Shown piece after piece: positions 1 through 6,998 of a stretch of DNA of 64,000 nt (its first letter is position 1; each line of letters begins with the position of its first letter). Below the pieces are notes generated by a model that worked only from the letters and a program-made list of their open reading frames with translations, did no database searches and was not told the DNA's origin. Source of the stretch: Oscillospiraceae bacterium (GTDB taxonomy: Bacteria > Bacillota > Clostridia > Oscillospirales > Oscillospiraceae); contig SVLX01000004.1 of NCBI GenBank assembly GCA_015067725.1, positions 23,728 to 87,727 on the forward strand, written 5' to 3'. A program made the position numbers and the translations under genes.

Positions 1-91
1 CATAGACCGAGCCTTTGGGCACATGGAGACTCACCTGATCGAGGGCAACAAACTGGTCAAAGCATTTGGTCACATTCTTAAGTTCAAGCAT
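1..91 (-). CDS. ABC transporter ATP-binding protein (N-terminus only)
   Basis: The first 30 residues read MLELKNVTKCFDQFVALDQV and continue SLHVPKGSVY, the usual start of an ABC ATPase before its Walker A motif. The gene runs off the left edge of the window. Its ATG overlaps the last codons of the GntR-type regulator by 8 bp, so the two are translationally coupled. A YtrA-type regulator followed by an ABC ATPase is a common pairing in Firmicutes, often for export or antibiotic stress. The transported substrate cannot be told from this fragment. Confidence 0.8.
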   Translation of the reverse strand, partial: MLELKNVTKCFDQFVALDQVSLHVPKGSVY

Positions 92-446
92 GGTCAATTT
101 CTCCTTCCAATTGGGCAATGATTTCTTCCCGGGTCATGCCGGTGGATTTCAGCTCCCGGACGAGGGCGTGGAATTTCTCCAACAGCTGATTCCGGTGCGC
201 CATGCTGGCCACTTTCCCCTCCCGGACATACACGCCTTTGCCGGGAACAGAGACCAGCCAGCCGTCACGCTCCAGCTCCCGGTATGCTCTGCTGATGGTA
301 TTGGGGTTGACGGTCAGTTGTCCCGCCAGCTCCCGGACCGATGGCAGTTGCTCGCCTTCCGTCAGGACACCGGTCAGAATCTGGTTTCGCACCTGATCCA
401 TTAGCTGAACATAGATGGGCCGACCGTCCCGGTACGTATGTTGCAT
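84..446 (-). CDS. GntR family (YtrA subfamily) transcriptional regulator
   Basis: This 120-residue protein has an N-terminal winged helix: it opens with YRDGRPIYVQLMDQVRNQI, and the recognition region includes LPSVRELAGQLTVNPNTISR followed by AYRELERDGWL. Only about 45 residues follow, the short tail typical of the YtrA subfamily rather than the long effector domains of other GntR groups. The upstream ribosome site is GGAGGG. Its stop overlaps the start of an ABC transporter ATPase, so it probably represses that operon. TTGTTC repeats lie in its own leader near 483-509 and could be an operator; that is inference. Confidence 0.9.
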   Translation of the reverse strand: MQHTYRDGRPIYVQLMDQVRNQILTGVLTEGEQLPSVRELAGQLTVNPNTISRAYRELERDGWLVSVPGKGVYVREGKVASMAHRNQLLEKFHALVRELKSTGMTREEIIAQLEGEIDHA

Positions 447-521
447 CCGTTTCCCTCCTTTACCGTTTCTCTCCTGAGTGGATTGTTCGTATTGCTGTTC
501 TAGTTGTTCTCATACAGTTAT

Positions 522-548
522 ATTATACCATTCTCTGCCACTTGTCAA
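522..548 (-). promoter_or_regulatory. Sigma-A promoter of the GntR/ABC operon
   Basis: On the minus strand TTGACA (543-548) is followed after 15 bp by TATAAT (522-527), preceded by TGG as an extended -10. The short spacer is offset by the extended -10. Downstream, TTGTTC occurs at 483-488 and 504-509 with TGTTC at 496-500, a possible GntR operator. Confidence 0.7.
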
Positions 549-668
549 GTCCGTATTTTTTCTGCTGATTTTGCTTTTTATCGTTCTCGTTTGTAGAATT
601 TCTTAAATTTTCTTTATATTTACCAATCATGGGGAAAAATGTGATACAATATGCTGGGAGATGATAAC

Positions 669-1358
669 ATGAATAGCAATATCCGCATTTTGGTTGTCGA
701 CGACGACCCCGACATCCGCCATCTTATCCGCATCGTCCTGGAAACCAACCACTACCGCGTCACCGAGGCACATTCCGGTCTTGAGGCCCTGCAAATGCTC
801 CGCGGACAGCCCAACTATGACCTGATTGTTCTGGATATTATGATGCCGGAGATGGATGGTATCGAGGCCTGCAAGTCCATGCGTCAGTTTTCTACCGTCC
901 CCATATTGTTCCTCACCGCCAAAACCCAAATCGGGGACATGGCCGATGCCTATGGCAGCGGTGGTGATGACTTCTTACCTAAGCCCTTTTCCCCCACCAC
1001 ATTTTTAATGAAGGTAGAGTCGCTGTTGCGCCGTTACCGTACTTATAAAGGCAAGCGGGAACAGTATGACGACATTCCCTTCCAACTGGACACCGACCGC
1101 CGTTGTGTCATCAAGGATGGTCAAGTGGTGGATTTGACCGCAAAAGAGTATGAGATTATGCTCTATCTCTATTTGCGGCGTGGTTTTGTGGTCAGCGTCA
1201 AGGAGATTTATGAAGATGCCTGGGGGGACAAGTATATGCCTGCCTCCACCAATACGGTTATGGTTCACATTATGAATCTGCGCAAAAAACTGGAGGTTGA
1301 CCCCGCTGCTCCGCAGTACATCCGCACCATCTGGGGAAAGGGGTATCAGTTTGGCTAA
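669..1358 (+). CDS. OmpR-family response regulator
   Basis: A 229-residue DNA-binding response regulator. The receiver domain shows the acidic pocket VVDDDPD, the phosphoacceptor in LIVLDIMMPEMDG, the conserved Thr in FLTAKT and the Lys in LPKPF. The C-terminal winged helix (about residues 135-229) ends in the family signature TIWGKGYQF. I place the start at ATG 669 (MNSNIRIL) because GGGAG at 656-660 is well spaced; an in-frame ATG at 651 lies upstream of that site. A histidine kinase gene overlaps the 3' end, so the pair forms a two-component system whose signal is unknown. A possible extended -10 (TGATACAAT) ends at 650. Confidence 0.9.
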   Translation: MNSNIRILVVDDDPDIRHLIRIVLETNHYRVTEAHSGLEALQMLRGQPNYDLIVLDIMMPEMDGIEACKSMRQFSTVPILFLTAKTQIGDMADAYGSGGDDFLPKPFSPTTFLMKVESLLRRYRTYKGKREQYDDIPFQLDTDRRCVIKDGQVVDLTAKEYEIMLYLYLRRGFVVSVKEIYEDAWGDKYMPASTNTVMVHIMNLRKKLEVDPAAPQYIRTIWGKGYQFG

Positions 1359-2682
1359 AATGCGACCCTTTCGTCGGCTGACCATGAAATTGCTGGCGGT
1401 TATCCTGGTGGCGGGGGCACTGTCTCTGGTTCTCGGCTTCGCTTTTGTGGCTTTGGGCAATTATATGGTGGAGCAAGTCTACTGCAGTCCCAGCCGCACA
1501 GAATCCAGGTTAAAAGATGTGGCGGCTTCTTTCCGCCAATATATCGAGCACTATGGGGTAAATGTCAATGAAGCCGAAGTGATTGGGCTTTGGAATCAGG
1601 CTTACCCCTATGTAAAGCTGTCCATATCGGCCAATGGTGCTGTGGTCAATTCCGACCGGTATGGTGCGGAATTGATCCGTGTGGATAGCGGTCTCATTTT
1701 TCGCACTGAGGATGGCCGGCAGTCCAGTACTGTTGTTAATGTGAACTTCTCCGGTGGCTCTTACCCGGTGCAGATTCAGGAGTTCTCCGAAGAGCGGCTT
1801 TACCGTCTGGTGGATGCCGGCGCTTTGATTGTGGGCAGCATTTTCTTCCTGCTCTTTGTGTTGATGTATCACAGGCGGGTAACGTTAGCGATCACCCGCC
1901 TTACCTCGCAGGTGGGTCAAGTCATCCACGGCGATTTAAATCTCTCCATTAAGCGGACATCCAACGACGAAATCGGTGTTTTGGCCGAGGATGTCGAGGC
2001 GATGCGCCTGTCTGTACTGGAGCGACTCCGGAAAGAGGAGGAAGCATGGAATGCCAATTCTCAGCTCATCACCGCCATGTCCCATGATGTTCGCACCCCT
2101 CTGACCACTCTGATTGGGTTTCTTGAACTCTTGGACACCCAGCCGGGGCTGTCTGATGAGGAGCGCCGTGCCTACCTGACGCTTTGCATCAATAAGGCCA
2201 GAATTCTCCGTGAGCTGACTGAGGAATTATTCTCTTATACCGTACTCTTTGGCAAACCGCAGCCGGATACAGATTTGGTGCTGTACGATGCAGGTCCTCT
2301 GTTGGAACAGCTTTTGGGAGAACACAGCGCAGAACTGAACGCCGAGGGTTTTCAGGTGGATCTGCAGAATCACTGCACAGATGGATACATTCGGGCCGAT
2401 GCTCAACACCTGTACCGTGTTTTTGCCAATCTCTTCTCCAATATTCGCAAGTACGCTGACAACCGCGAACCGGTGAAAGTGAGCGCTTTTTGGGTGGACG
2501 ATAATCTTTTTGTGGAACTTTCCAACGCTATACGGGATGACGCCGGTCTGGTGGAAAGCAACAAAATTGGACTAAGAACCTGTGAAAAACTACTCACTGC
2601 AATGGGTGGAAGTTTCACCCGGCTCACCGACGGAAAACGCTTCATTGCAAGGGTAGTCCTCCGCGGTGACTCTGCGTGTTGA
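1351..2682 (+). CDS. Membrane sensor histidine kinase
   Basis: The partner kinase of the preceding regulator. It has an N-terminal membrane helix (LLAVILVAGALSLVLGFAFV), an extracytoplasmic sensor region of about 120 residues, a second helix (LIVGSIFFLLFVLMY), a HAMP linker, a HisKA dimerisation domain with the phosphorylated His in SHDVRTPLTTLIGF, an N box (LFSNIRKYADN) and a degenerate C-terminal ATP-binding region. The start is either TTG 1351, which suits the GGGGAAAGGGG site at 1333-1343, or ATG 1360; both overlap or abut the regulator stop. The ligand cannot be inferred from the sensor region. Confidence 0.88.
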   Translation: MAKMRPFRRLTMKLLAVILVAGALSLVLGFAFVALGNYMVEQVYCSPSRTESRLKDVAASFRQYIEHYGVNVNEAEVIGLWNQAYPYVKLSISANGAVVNSDRYGAELIRVDSGLIFRTEDGRQSSTVVNVNFSGGSYPVQIQEFSEERLYRLVDAGALIVGSIFFLLFVLMYHRRVTLAITRLTSQVGQVIHGDLNLSIKRTSNDEIGVLAEDVEAMRLSVLERLRKEEEAWNANSQLITAMSHDVRTPLTTLIGFLELLDTQPGLSDEERRAYLTLCINKARILRELTEELFSYTVLFGKPQPDTDLVLYDAGPLLEQLLGEHSAELNAEGFQVDLQNHCTDGYIRADAQHLYRVFANLFSNIRKYADNREPVKVSAFWVDDNLFVELSNAIRDDAGLVESNKIGLRTCEKLLTAMGGSFTRLTDGKRFIARVVLRGDSAC

Positions 2683-2756
2683 CCATTTTCTCCATTTCGG
2701 TGTTGCTTTTCTCGTTCATAACTGGTATGATGGTTAAAAAACCAGGGGGTATTGTG

Positions 2757-3557
2757 ATGTATAAATTCGGTTTTATCGGTGTCGGGAATATGGGCGGTGC
2801 TATTGCCATGGCGGTGGCGAAAGCCATTGACCCCAATGAAATTCTGGTTTGTGGCAAGGGTAAGTCCCGTGCCGCATCCTTCGCAGAGAGCTACGGCGTA
2901 GTTGCCAGCGATATGCAAACCATAGCAAAAGACGCCAAGTTCGTTGTTCTTGGCGTGAAGCCGCAATACATGGAGGAAGTGCTGACCACAATTGCCCCCA
3001 TTCTCGCAAATCGTACTGGCTTCCTTCTGGTTACCATGGCGGCGGGACTGACCATGGAGAATATCGCAACCATGGCTGGCGGTAACTATCCCGTTATCCG
3101 CATTATGCCCAACACCCCAGCGAGAGTTGGAGAGGGTGTAGTGCAGTTCTGCGCCAATCCCCTGGTCTCTGCCGGTGATTTGCAGGAATTCCTTGCCGCC
3201 ATGAAGCCCGCCGGACTTTTGGACGAACTGCCAGAGAATCTCATCGATGCCGGCAGTGCCGTTGCCGGTTGCGGACCGGCCTTCACTTGTATGTTTATGG
3301 AGGCTCTGGCGGACGGTGGTGTTGCCTGCGGTCTTCCCCGGGCGAAGGCATTGGAATATGCGGCGCAGATGGTTCTGGGCACGGCGCAGCTTCTATTGTC
3401 TACCGGCGAGCATCCCGGTGTGCTAAAGGATCAGGTCTGCTCCCCCGGCGGCTCCACCATTCAGGGTGTCCGGGCGTTGGAAGTTGGCGGGCTTCGTGGT
3501 ACCGTTATGGAGGCTGTGATTGCGGCTTTTGAGAAAAATAAGGAGTTTATCCGGTAA
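2757..3557 (+). CDS. proC: Pyrroline-5-carboxylate reductase
   Basis: This 266-residue enzyme reduces 1-pyrroline-5-carboxylate to proline with NAD(P)H, the last step of proline synthesis. The N-terminal Rossmann motif is FGFIGVGNMGGAIAMA, and the C-terminal family signature appears as QVCSPGGSTIQGVRALE. VIRIMPNTPARVGEG is also typical of ProC. The chosen ATG follows AGGGGG at a good distance; the longer reading frame upstream lacks a ribosome site. A rho-independent terminator follows, so it ends its transcription unit. It may be co-transcribed with the two-component system, since the gap is only 74 bp. Confidence 0.93.
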   Translation: MYKFGFIGVGNMGGAIAMAVAKAIDPNEILVCGKGKSRAASFAESYGVVASDMQTIAKDAKFVVLGVKPQYMEEVLTTIAPILANRTGFLLVTMAAGLTMENIATMAGGNYPVIRIMPNTPARVGEGVVQFCANPLVSAGDLQEFLAAMKPAGLLDELPENLIDAGSAVAGCGPAFTCMFMEALADGGVACGLPRAKALEYAAQMVLGTAQLLLSTGEHPGVLKDQVCSPGGSTIQGVRALEVGGLRGTVMEAVIAAFEKNKEFIR

Positions 3558-3642
3558 TTTTCCTGGCAAATTGCTCTACTCACCGTTTGCTTTCTTTCGC
3601 GCAGTCTGGTGTTTTTTGTTCGTGTACTTACTTAGCATTCTG

Positions 3643-3680
3643 AATGAGCCCCTGCATATTGCAGAGGGCTCATTTTCTCC
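3643..3680 (+). terminator. Rho-independent terminator after proC
   Basis: AATGAGCCC (3643-3651) pairs with GGGCTCATT (3666-3674), with an inner CTGCA/TGCAG stem, followed by TTTTCTCC on the plus strand. Confidence 0.8.
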
Positions 3681-3837
3681 TTCATCTGTTCTGCTTATAT
3701 ATTGTTGCAGTTACGCAAGTGGCTCTATAATAAAGGTTCTGTAACAAATGGGTTCTACAATGAATGTTGGGGTTGTGTGCAGATCCAACCCCAATATCAC
3801 AATAAAATTAGTTGAGCATCGAGACAAAATCCCTTAG

Positions 3838-3939
3838 ATTGAAGGCTGCAACAACAAGACCAAAGTCCTCAAACGTGTCTGCTTCGGTATGCCTAATTTT
3901 CTAAACTTCAGAAGCAGAATCCTCTATTCTCATACATAG
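3838..3939 (+). pseudogene. C-terminal remnant of an ISL3-family transposase
   Basis: The frame encodes IEGCNNKTKVLKRVCFGMPN and then FLNFRSRILYSHT before a TAG stop. The pattern EG-NNK-K--KR--FG--NF--FR-RI is the usual C-terminus of ISL3-family transposases. An in-frame stop (3835-3837) lies just before it, where the sequence stops matching the intact left end seen at 63874. The rest of the transposase is deleted, so the piece is non-functional and can only be mobilised in trans. Confidence 0.75.
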
Positions 3940-4004
3940 TATCAGCAGCTCGATAGTTCCGCAAATTCCCCTGGGGGTTAACCCTCAGGGGAATCGGAAA
4001 TCGT

Positions 4005-4074
4005 TAATTTGTCTCTACCCCAACTATTGACATAGAGCCTAATTTGTCTCTACCCCAACTATTGACATAGAGCC
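4005..4074. repeat. Perfect 35-bp tandem duplication of an insertion-element end
   Basis: The 35 bp at 4005-4039 are repeated exactly at 4040-4074. Each copy is one ISL3-type right terminus ending in CATAGAGCC. A palindrome (3964-3993, arms ATTCCCCTG and CAGGGGAAT) precedes the first copy. Confidence 0.9.
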
Positions 4075-4076
4075 GC

Positions 4077-4110
4077 AAAATACCCTGAGGGCCAACCCCC
4101 AGGGTATTTT
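4077..4110 (-). terminator. Hairpin terminator downstream of the opp operon
   Basis: AAAATACCCTG pairs with CAGGGTATTTT (4077-4110), giving a symmetric stem with A/T runs on both sides that could stop transcription from either direction. It is part of the outermost insertion-element right end but lies where the opp operon needs a terminator. Confidence 0.6.
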
Positions 4111-4179
4111 GGAACCGATAGTTTGGATCTAGTCAACTATTGACAAAGCGTCAAAATTAGAGCTAACGGAGTCCACGAG

Positions 4180-4446
4180 CTAAAACAGTCCTGCAAATAA
4201 GAAAATCAGCAGTGCAAAAACCAGCAAAACAACAACACAAGCGGGGAAGATTGTCATGAATCCAGCAATAATCATTGCTTTCATATCACCTTTTTCAAAT
4301 TCCAGCTTTTGTCCTTCAGCCCGTAATTCTGCATCGCTAGGTAGGTTCTCCTCAGTGAGATCACAACTAGGAATGTCTACGCCGTCTTCCCTCATGCGCT
4401 GTTCTTTGGCCCATAAACGGGCACGCTCAACCTTACTCCTGAACAT
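4180..4446 (-). CDS. Small single-pass membrane protein at the end of the opp operon
   Basis: An 88-residue protein with a charged N-terminal half (MFRSKVERARLWAKEQRMRE, then many acidic residues) and one C-terminal hydrophobic stretch (FMTIFPACVVVLLVFALLIF) ending at the C-terminus. It starts 16 bp after the oppF stop on the same strand, so it is probably co-transcribed. No known family is recognised. It may be an accessory subunit of the transporter, but that rests only on position. Confidence 0.65.
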   Translation of the reverse strand: MFRSKVERARLWAKEQRMREDGVDIPSCDLTEENLPSDAELRAEGQKLEFEKGDMKAMIIAGFMTIFPACVVVLLVFALLIFLFAGLF

Positions 4447-4462
4447 CTCAAAACCGCCTTAA

Positions 4463-6004
4463 TTAGCCTTCACCAAGAACATGGTGACAGGCAACAAAGT
4501 GGTTAGGACGCAGCTCACGCCAGTCAGGGACGACCTGGGTGCAGATCTCGGTGCAGAACTTACAACGAGTGTGGAACTTACAGCCCTTGGGAGGACGAAC
4601 AGGACTGGGAATATCACCCTCAAGAATCTCAGGATTCTTGTTGGCGTCAGGATCTGTAGTGGGAATTGCCTTCAATAGTGCATCGGTATAGGGATGCAGA
4701 GGATGGGCAAAGATATCATCCGCAGGAGCCAGCTCAACCATGTTGCCCAGATACATAACGCCGATACGGTCGGAGATGTACTTAACAACAGACAGGTCGT
4801 GGGTAATAAACATGTAGGTCAGATTCTGCTTTTCCTTCAGCTCCAGCAGCAGGTTGATAACCTGAGCCTGAATAGATACGTCCAGAGCAGAAACAGCCTC
4901 GTCACAAACCACAAACTTGGGCCGCAGAGCAAGAGAGCGAGCAATACCAATTCTCTGACGTTGACCACCGGAGAACTGATGGGGGTAACGATGGAGGAAG
5001 TAAGGTGCAAGGCCACACTCTTCCATAACGCGAATGACATCCTCCTGCATACGGGGACCATTCTTACGGAAGAACTTATGAGCAATCATGCCCTCGCCGA
5101 TGATCTGACCAACAGTCATTCTGGGATTCAGAGAAGAGTAGGGATCCTGGAAGATCAGCTGCAGATCGCTACGGAGTAAACGCATCTCATCATAAGTAAG
5201 ACGAGCAAGGTCGATACCCGTGCTCAGATAAGCATCGTACTTATCGAAATCGGGATCATTTCTGTGCTGATTCCGAAGCTGCTCAATGCGAACATTGACT
5301 TCCTGAATACGAGCACGAATAGCCGCAATCTTGGTATCGCACTTCTTCAGCTTATCATTGGACTTCTCGATTGCAGTCTTCTTAGATGCGATAGGCTTGC
5401 CATCCTGCTCAGCCTGCTTGCAATCAAAAGCAGCGTCATCAGCATCAAGCTGAGCATCCTCGCGCTCAAGAATAGCCAGATGCAACTCACGAGAAATCTT
5501 GTACTTTTCCGCAAATACCTTGGAAATGGGGGACATATCGGGAGCTGCGAGAAGACCGCCAATCAAGGTAGCCATGTCCAGCACAGCATCATTGGCTTCC
5601 TTCTTCATGCGAGTCAGCTCAGCATGCTTAGCATACTGATCGGTCTCAGAGAGTCTTTCATATTCAGCCTTAAATTCATCGTACTTCTGCTGCAGGACGA
5701 ACATCTTCTCCTTGCGCTTAGCCAGGGAGCAGTAGGTCTTGTACGCATAGGAAGGGGCGACCTCTTCAATGGAGCGGCCAAAATACATAGTACGACCATC
5801 GGTCTGCTTATAGAGCTGCAGAATAGAGCGACCAAGGGTGGACTTACCACAGCCAGACTCACCGACGAGACCAAAGGTTTCGCCCTCGTAAATGTCGATG
5901 GAGATGCCGTCGTTGGCCTTAACAGAAAGGCCCTTCTTGCCGGTGGGGAAATACTGCTTCAGGTTGGAAATCTGGAGCAAAACCTTCTTTTCTTTATTTT
6001 CCAT
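4463..6004 (-). CDS. oppF: Oligopeptide ABC transporter ATPase OppF with coiled-coil insert
   Basis: The second ATPase of the peptide importer. Walker A is GESGCGKST (about residues 48-56), the Q-loop FQDPYSSLNP (about 285-294), the signature HQFSGGQRQRIGIARSLA, Walker B FVVCDEAVSALD, followed by the OppD/F C-terminal peptide-transporter domain with cysteines (CKFHTRCKFCTEIC) that may bind an iron-sulfur cluster. The protein is about 513 residues, against roughly 320 usually. The excess is a charged, Lys/Glu/Ala-rich, coiled-coil-like block at about residues 80-270 between Walker A and the Q-loop. ATG 6004 is chosen because AGGAGG (6014-6019) sits just upstream; it overlaps the oppD stop. Confidence 0.93.
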   Translation of the reverse strand: MENKEKKVLLQISNLKQYFPTGKKGLSVKANDGISIDIYEGETFGLVGESGCGKSTLGRSILQLYKQTDGRTMYFGRSIEEVAPSYAYKTYCSLAKRKEKMFVLQQKYDEFKAEYERLSETDQYAKHAELTRMKKEANDAVLDMATLIGGLLAAPDMSPISKVFAEKYKISRELHLAILEREDAQLDADDAAFDCKQAEQDGKPIASKKTAIEKSNDKLKKCDTKIAAIRARIQEVNVRIEQLRNQHRNDPDFDKYDAYLSTGIDLARLTYDEMRLLRSDLQLIFQDPYSSLNPRMTVGQIIGEGMIAHKFFRKNGPRMQEDVIRVMEECGLAPYFLHRYPHQFSGGQRQRIGIARSLALRPKFVVCDEAVSALDVSIQAQVINLLLELKEKQNLTYMFITHDLSVVKYISDRIGVMYLGNMVELAPADDIFAHPLHPYTDALLKAIPTTDPDANKNPEILEGDIPSPVRPPKGCKFHTRCKFCTEICTQVVPDWRELRPNHFVACHHVLGEG

Positions 6005-6986
6005 TGCGACGAGCCTCCTTATCAGGATAGAAGCAACGAACTTCCTGGCCATCTGCTACGGGAACAAGTTCAGGTTCTTCCTCTTCGCAACGCTTGGTGC
6101 AATATTTGCAACGCGGGGCGAACTTACATCCCTTGGGCAGTGCAAGAGGATGAGGAACAGCACCGGGAATCGCATCGAGGCGCTCCTCAGTGGTATCCAG
6201 GCGAGGAACAGAGGCAAGCAAGCCCTCAGTGTACGGGTGAGAGAACTTGGGATTCTTGGAGAACAGCACTTCAGCGGGTACATGCTCAACAACCTGACCG
6301 CAGTACATAACAGCAACGTCATCTGCCATCTGATTAATAACACCCAAGTCGTGAGTAATGAACATAATGGCCGTGCCGTGGCGATGCTTAAGGTCGTTCA
6401 TCAGGTACAAAATCTGAGCCTGAATGGTAACGTCCAGAGCGGTGGTGGGTTCGTCGGCAATCAGCAGCTTAGGCTCGCAGGCCAGGGCAATAGCAATCAT
6501 AACACGCTGACGCATACCGCCGGAGAGCTGGTGGGGGTACTGGTTAATTACGACCTCGGGATTGGGAATCTTGACGTCTTCCAGCATCTTCAGAGCAGCA
6601 GCAGCAGCCTCTTTCTTGCCCATATGACGATGGATAATGAAGGGCTCAGAAAGCTGACGCTTGACAGAGAAGACGGGGTTTAGCGCAGTCATGGGCTCCT
6701 GGAAAATGACGGAGATGTCATTACCGCGGATAGCATACATTTCCTCACGGCTGCACTTGGTCAGATCCTTGTCGCCAAAGAGAATCTCGCCGGAATCGAT
6801 ATAGCCATTACCGTCAAGGAGCTGCAAAATGCTCATGGCGGAAACAGACTTGCCGGAGCCAGACTCACCAACAACGCCGAGGGTCTTACCTTCGTCAACA
6901 GAGTAAGAGACGCCGTTGACAGCCTTAATGATACCTTTCTTCGTACGGAAGAAGGTATGAAGGTCTCTCAATTCAAGTAATGCCAT
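5994..6986 (-). CDS. oppD: Oligopeptide ABC transporter ATPase OppD
   Basis: A normal-length (330-residue) peptide-importer ATPase. It has Walker A GESGSGKSVSAMS, Q-loop FQEPMTALNPV, signature HQLSGGMRQRVMIAIALA, Walker B LLIADEPTTALD and H-loop FITHDLGVI, then the C-terminal oligopeptide domain with a cysteine cluster (CKFAPRCKYCTKRC). It works with OppF to energise OppB/OppC. It lies 12 bp after oppC and overlaps oppF, which fits a single operon. Confidence 0.95.
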   Translation of the reverse strand: MALLELRDLHTFFRTKKGIIKAVNGVSYSVDEGKTLGVVGESGSGKSVSAMSILQLLDGNGYIDSGEILFGDKDLTKCSREEMYAIRGNDISVIFQEPMTALNPVFSVKRQLSEPFIIHRHMGKKEAAAAALKMLEDVKIPNPEVVINQYPHQLSGGMRQRVMIAIALACEPKLLIADEPTTALDVTIQAQILYLMNDLKHRHGTAIMFITHDLGVINQMADDVAVMYCGQVVEHVPAEVLFSKNPKFSHPYTEGLLASVPRLDTTEERLDAIPGAVPHPLALPKGCKFAPRCKYCTKRCEEEEPELVPVADGQEVRCFYPDKEARRNGK

Positions 6987-6998
6987 TCTTCTTCCTCC

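Larger units (their letters stand above)
3721..4152 (+). mobile_element. Stacked ISL3-type element remnants (MITE-like)
   Basis: Three left-end-like sequences follow each other: GGCTCTATAATAAA at 3721, GGTTCTGTAACAAATG at 3735 and GGTTCTACAATGAATG at 3751. Three right ends lie at 4005-4039, 4040-4074 and about 4111-4152; read from outside, the first two begin GGCTCTATGTCAATAG. The inner part from 3751 matches the element entering at 63874, then jumps to the last codons of an ISL3-type transposase. It therefore looks like an internally deleted insertion sequence with other copies inserted at or near its ends. I found no clean target duplication. This explains most of the 620-bp gap between proC and the opp operon. 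Confidence 0.75.

Noticed and set aside
645..650. TACAAT as a firm promoter of the two-component operon
   Set aside because: The extended -10 looks good but there is no acceptable -35, and the leader would be only about 12 nt; not listed as a separate feature.
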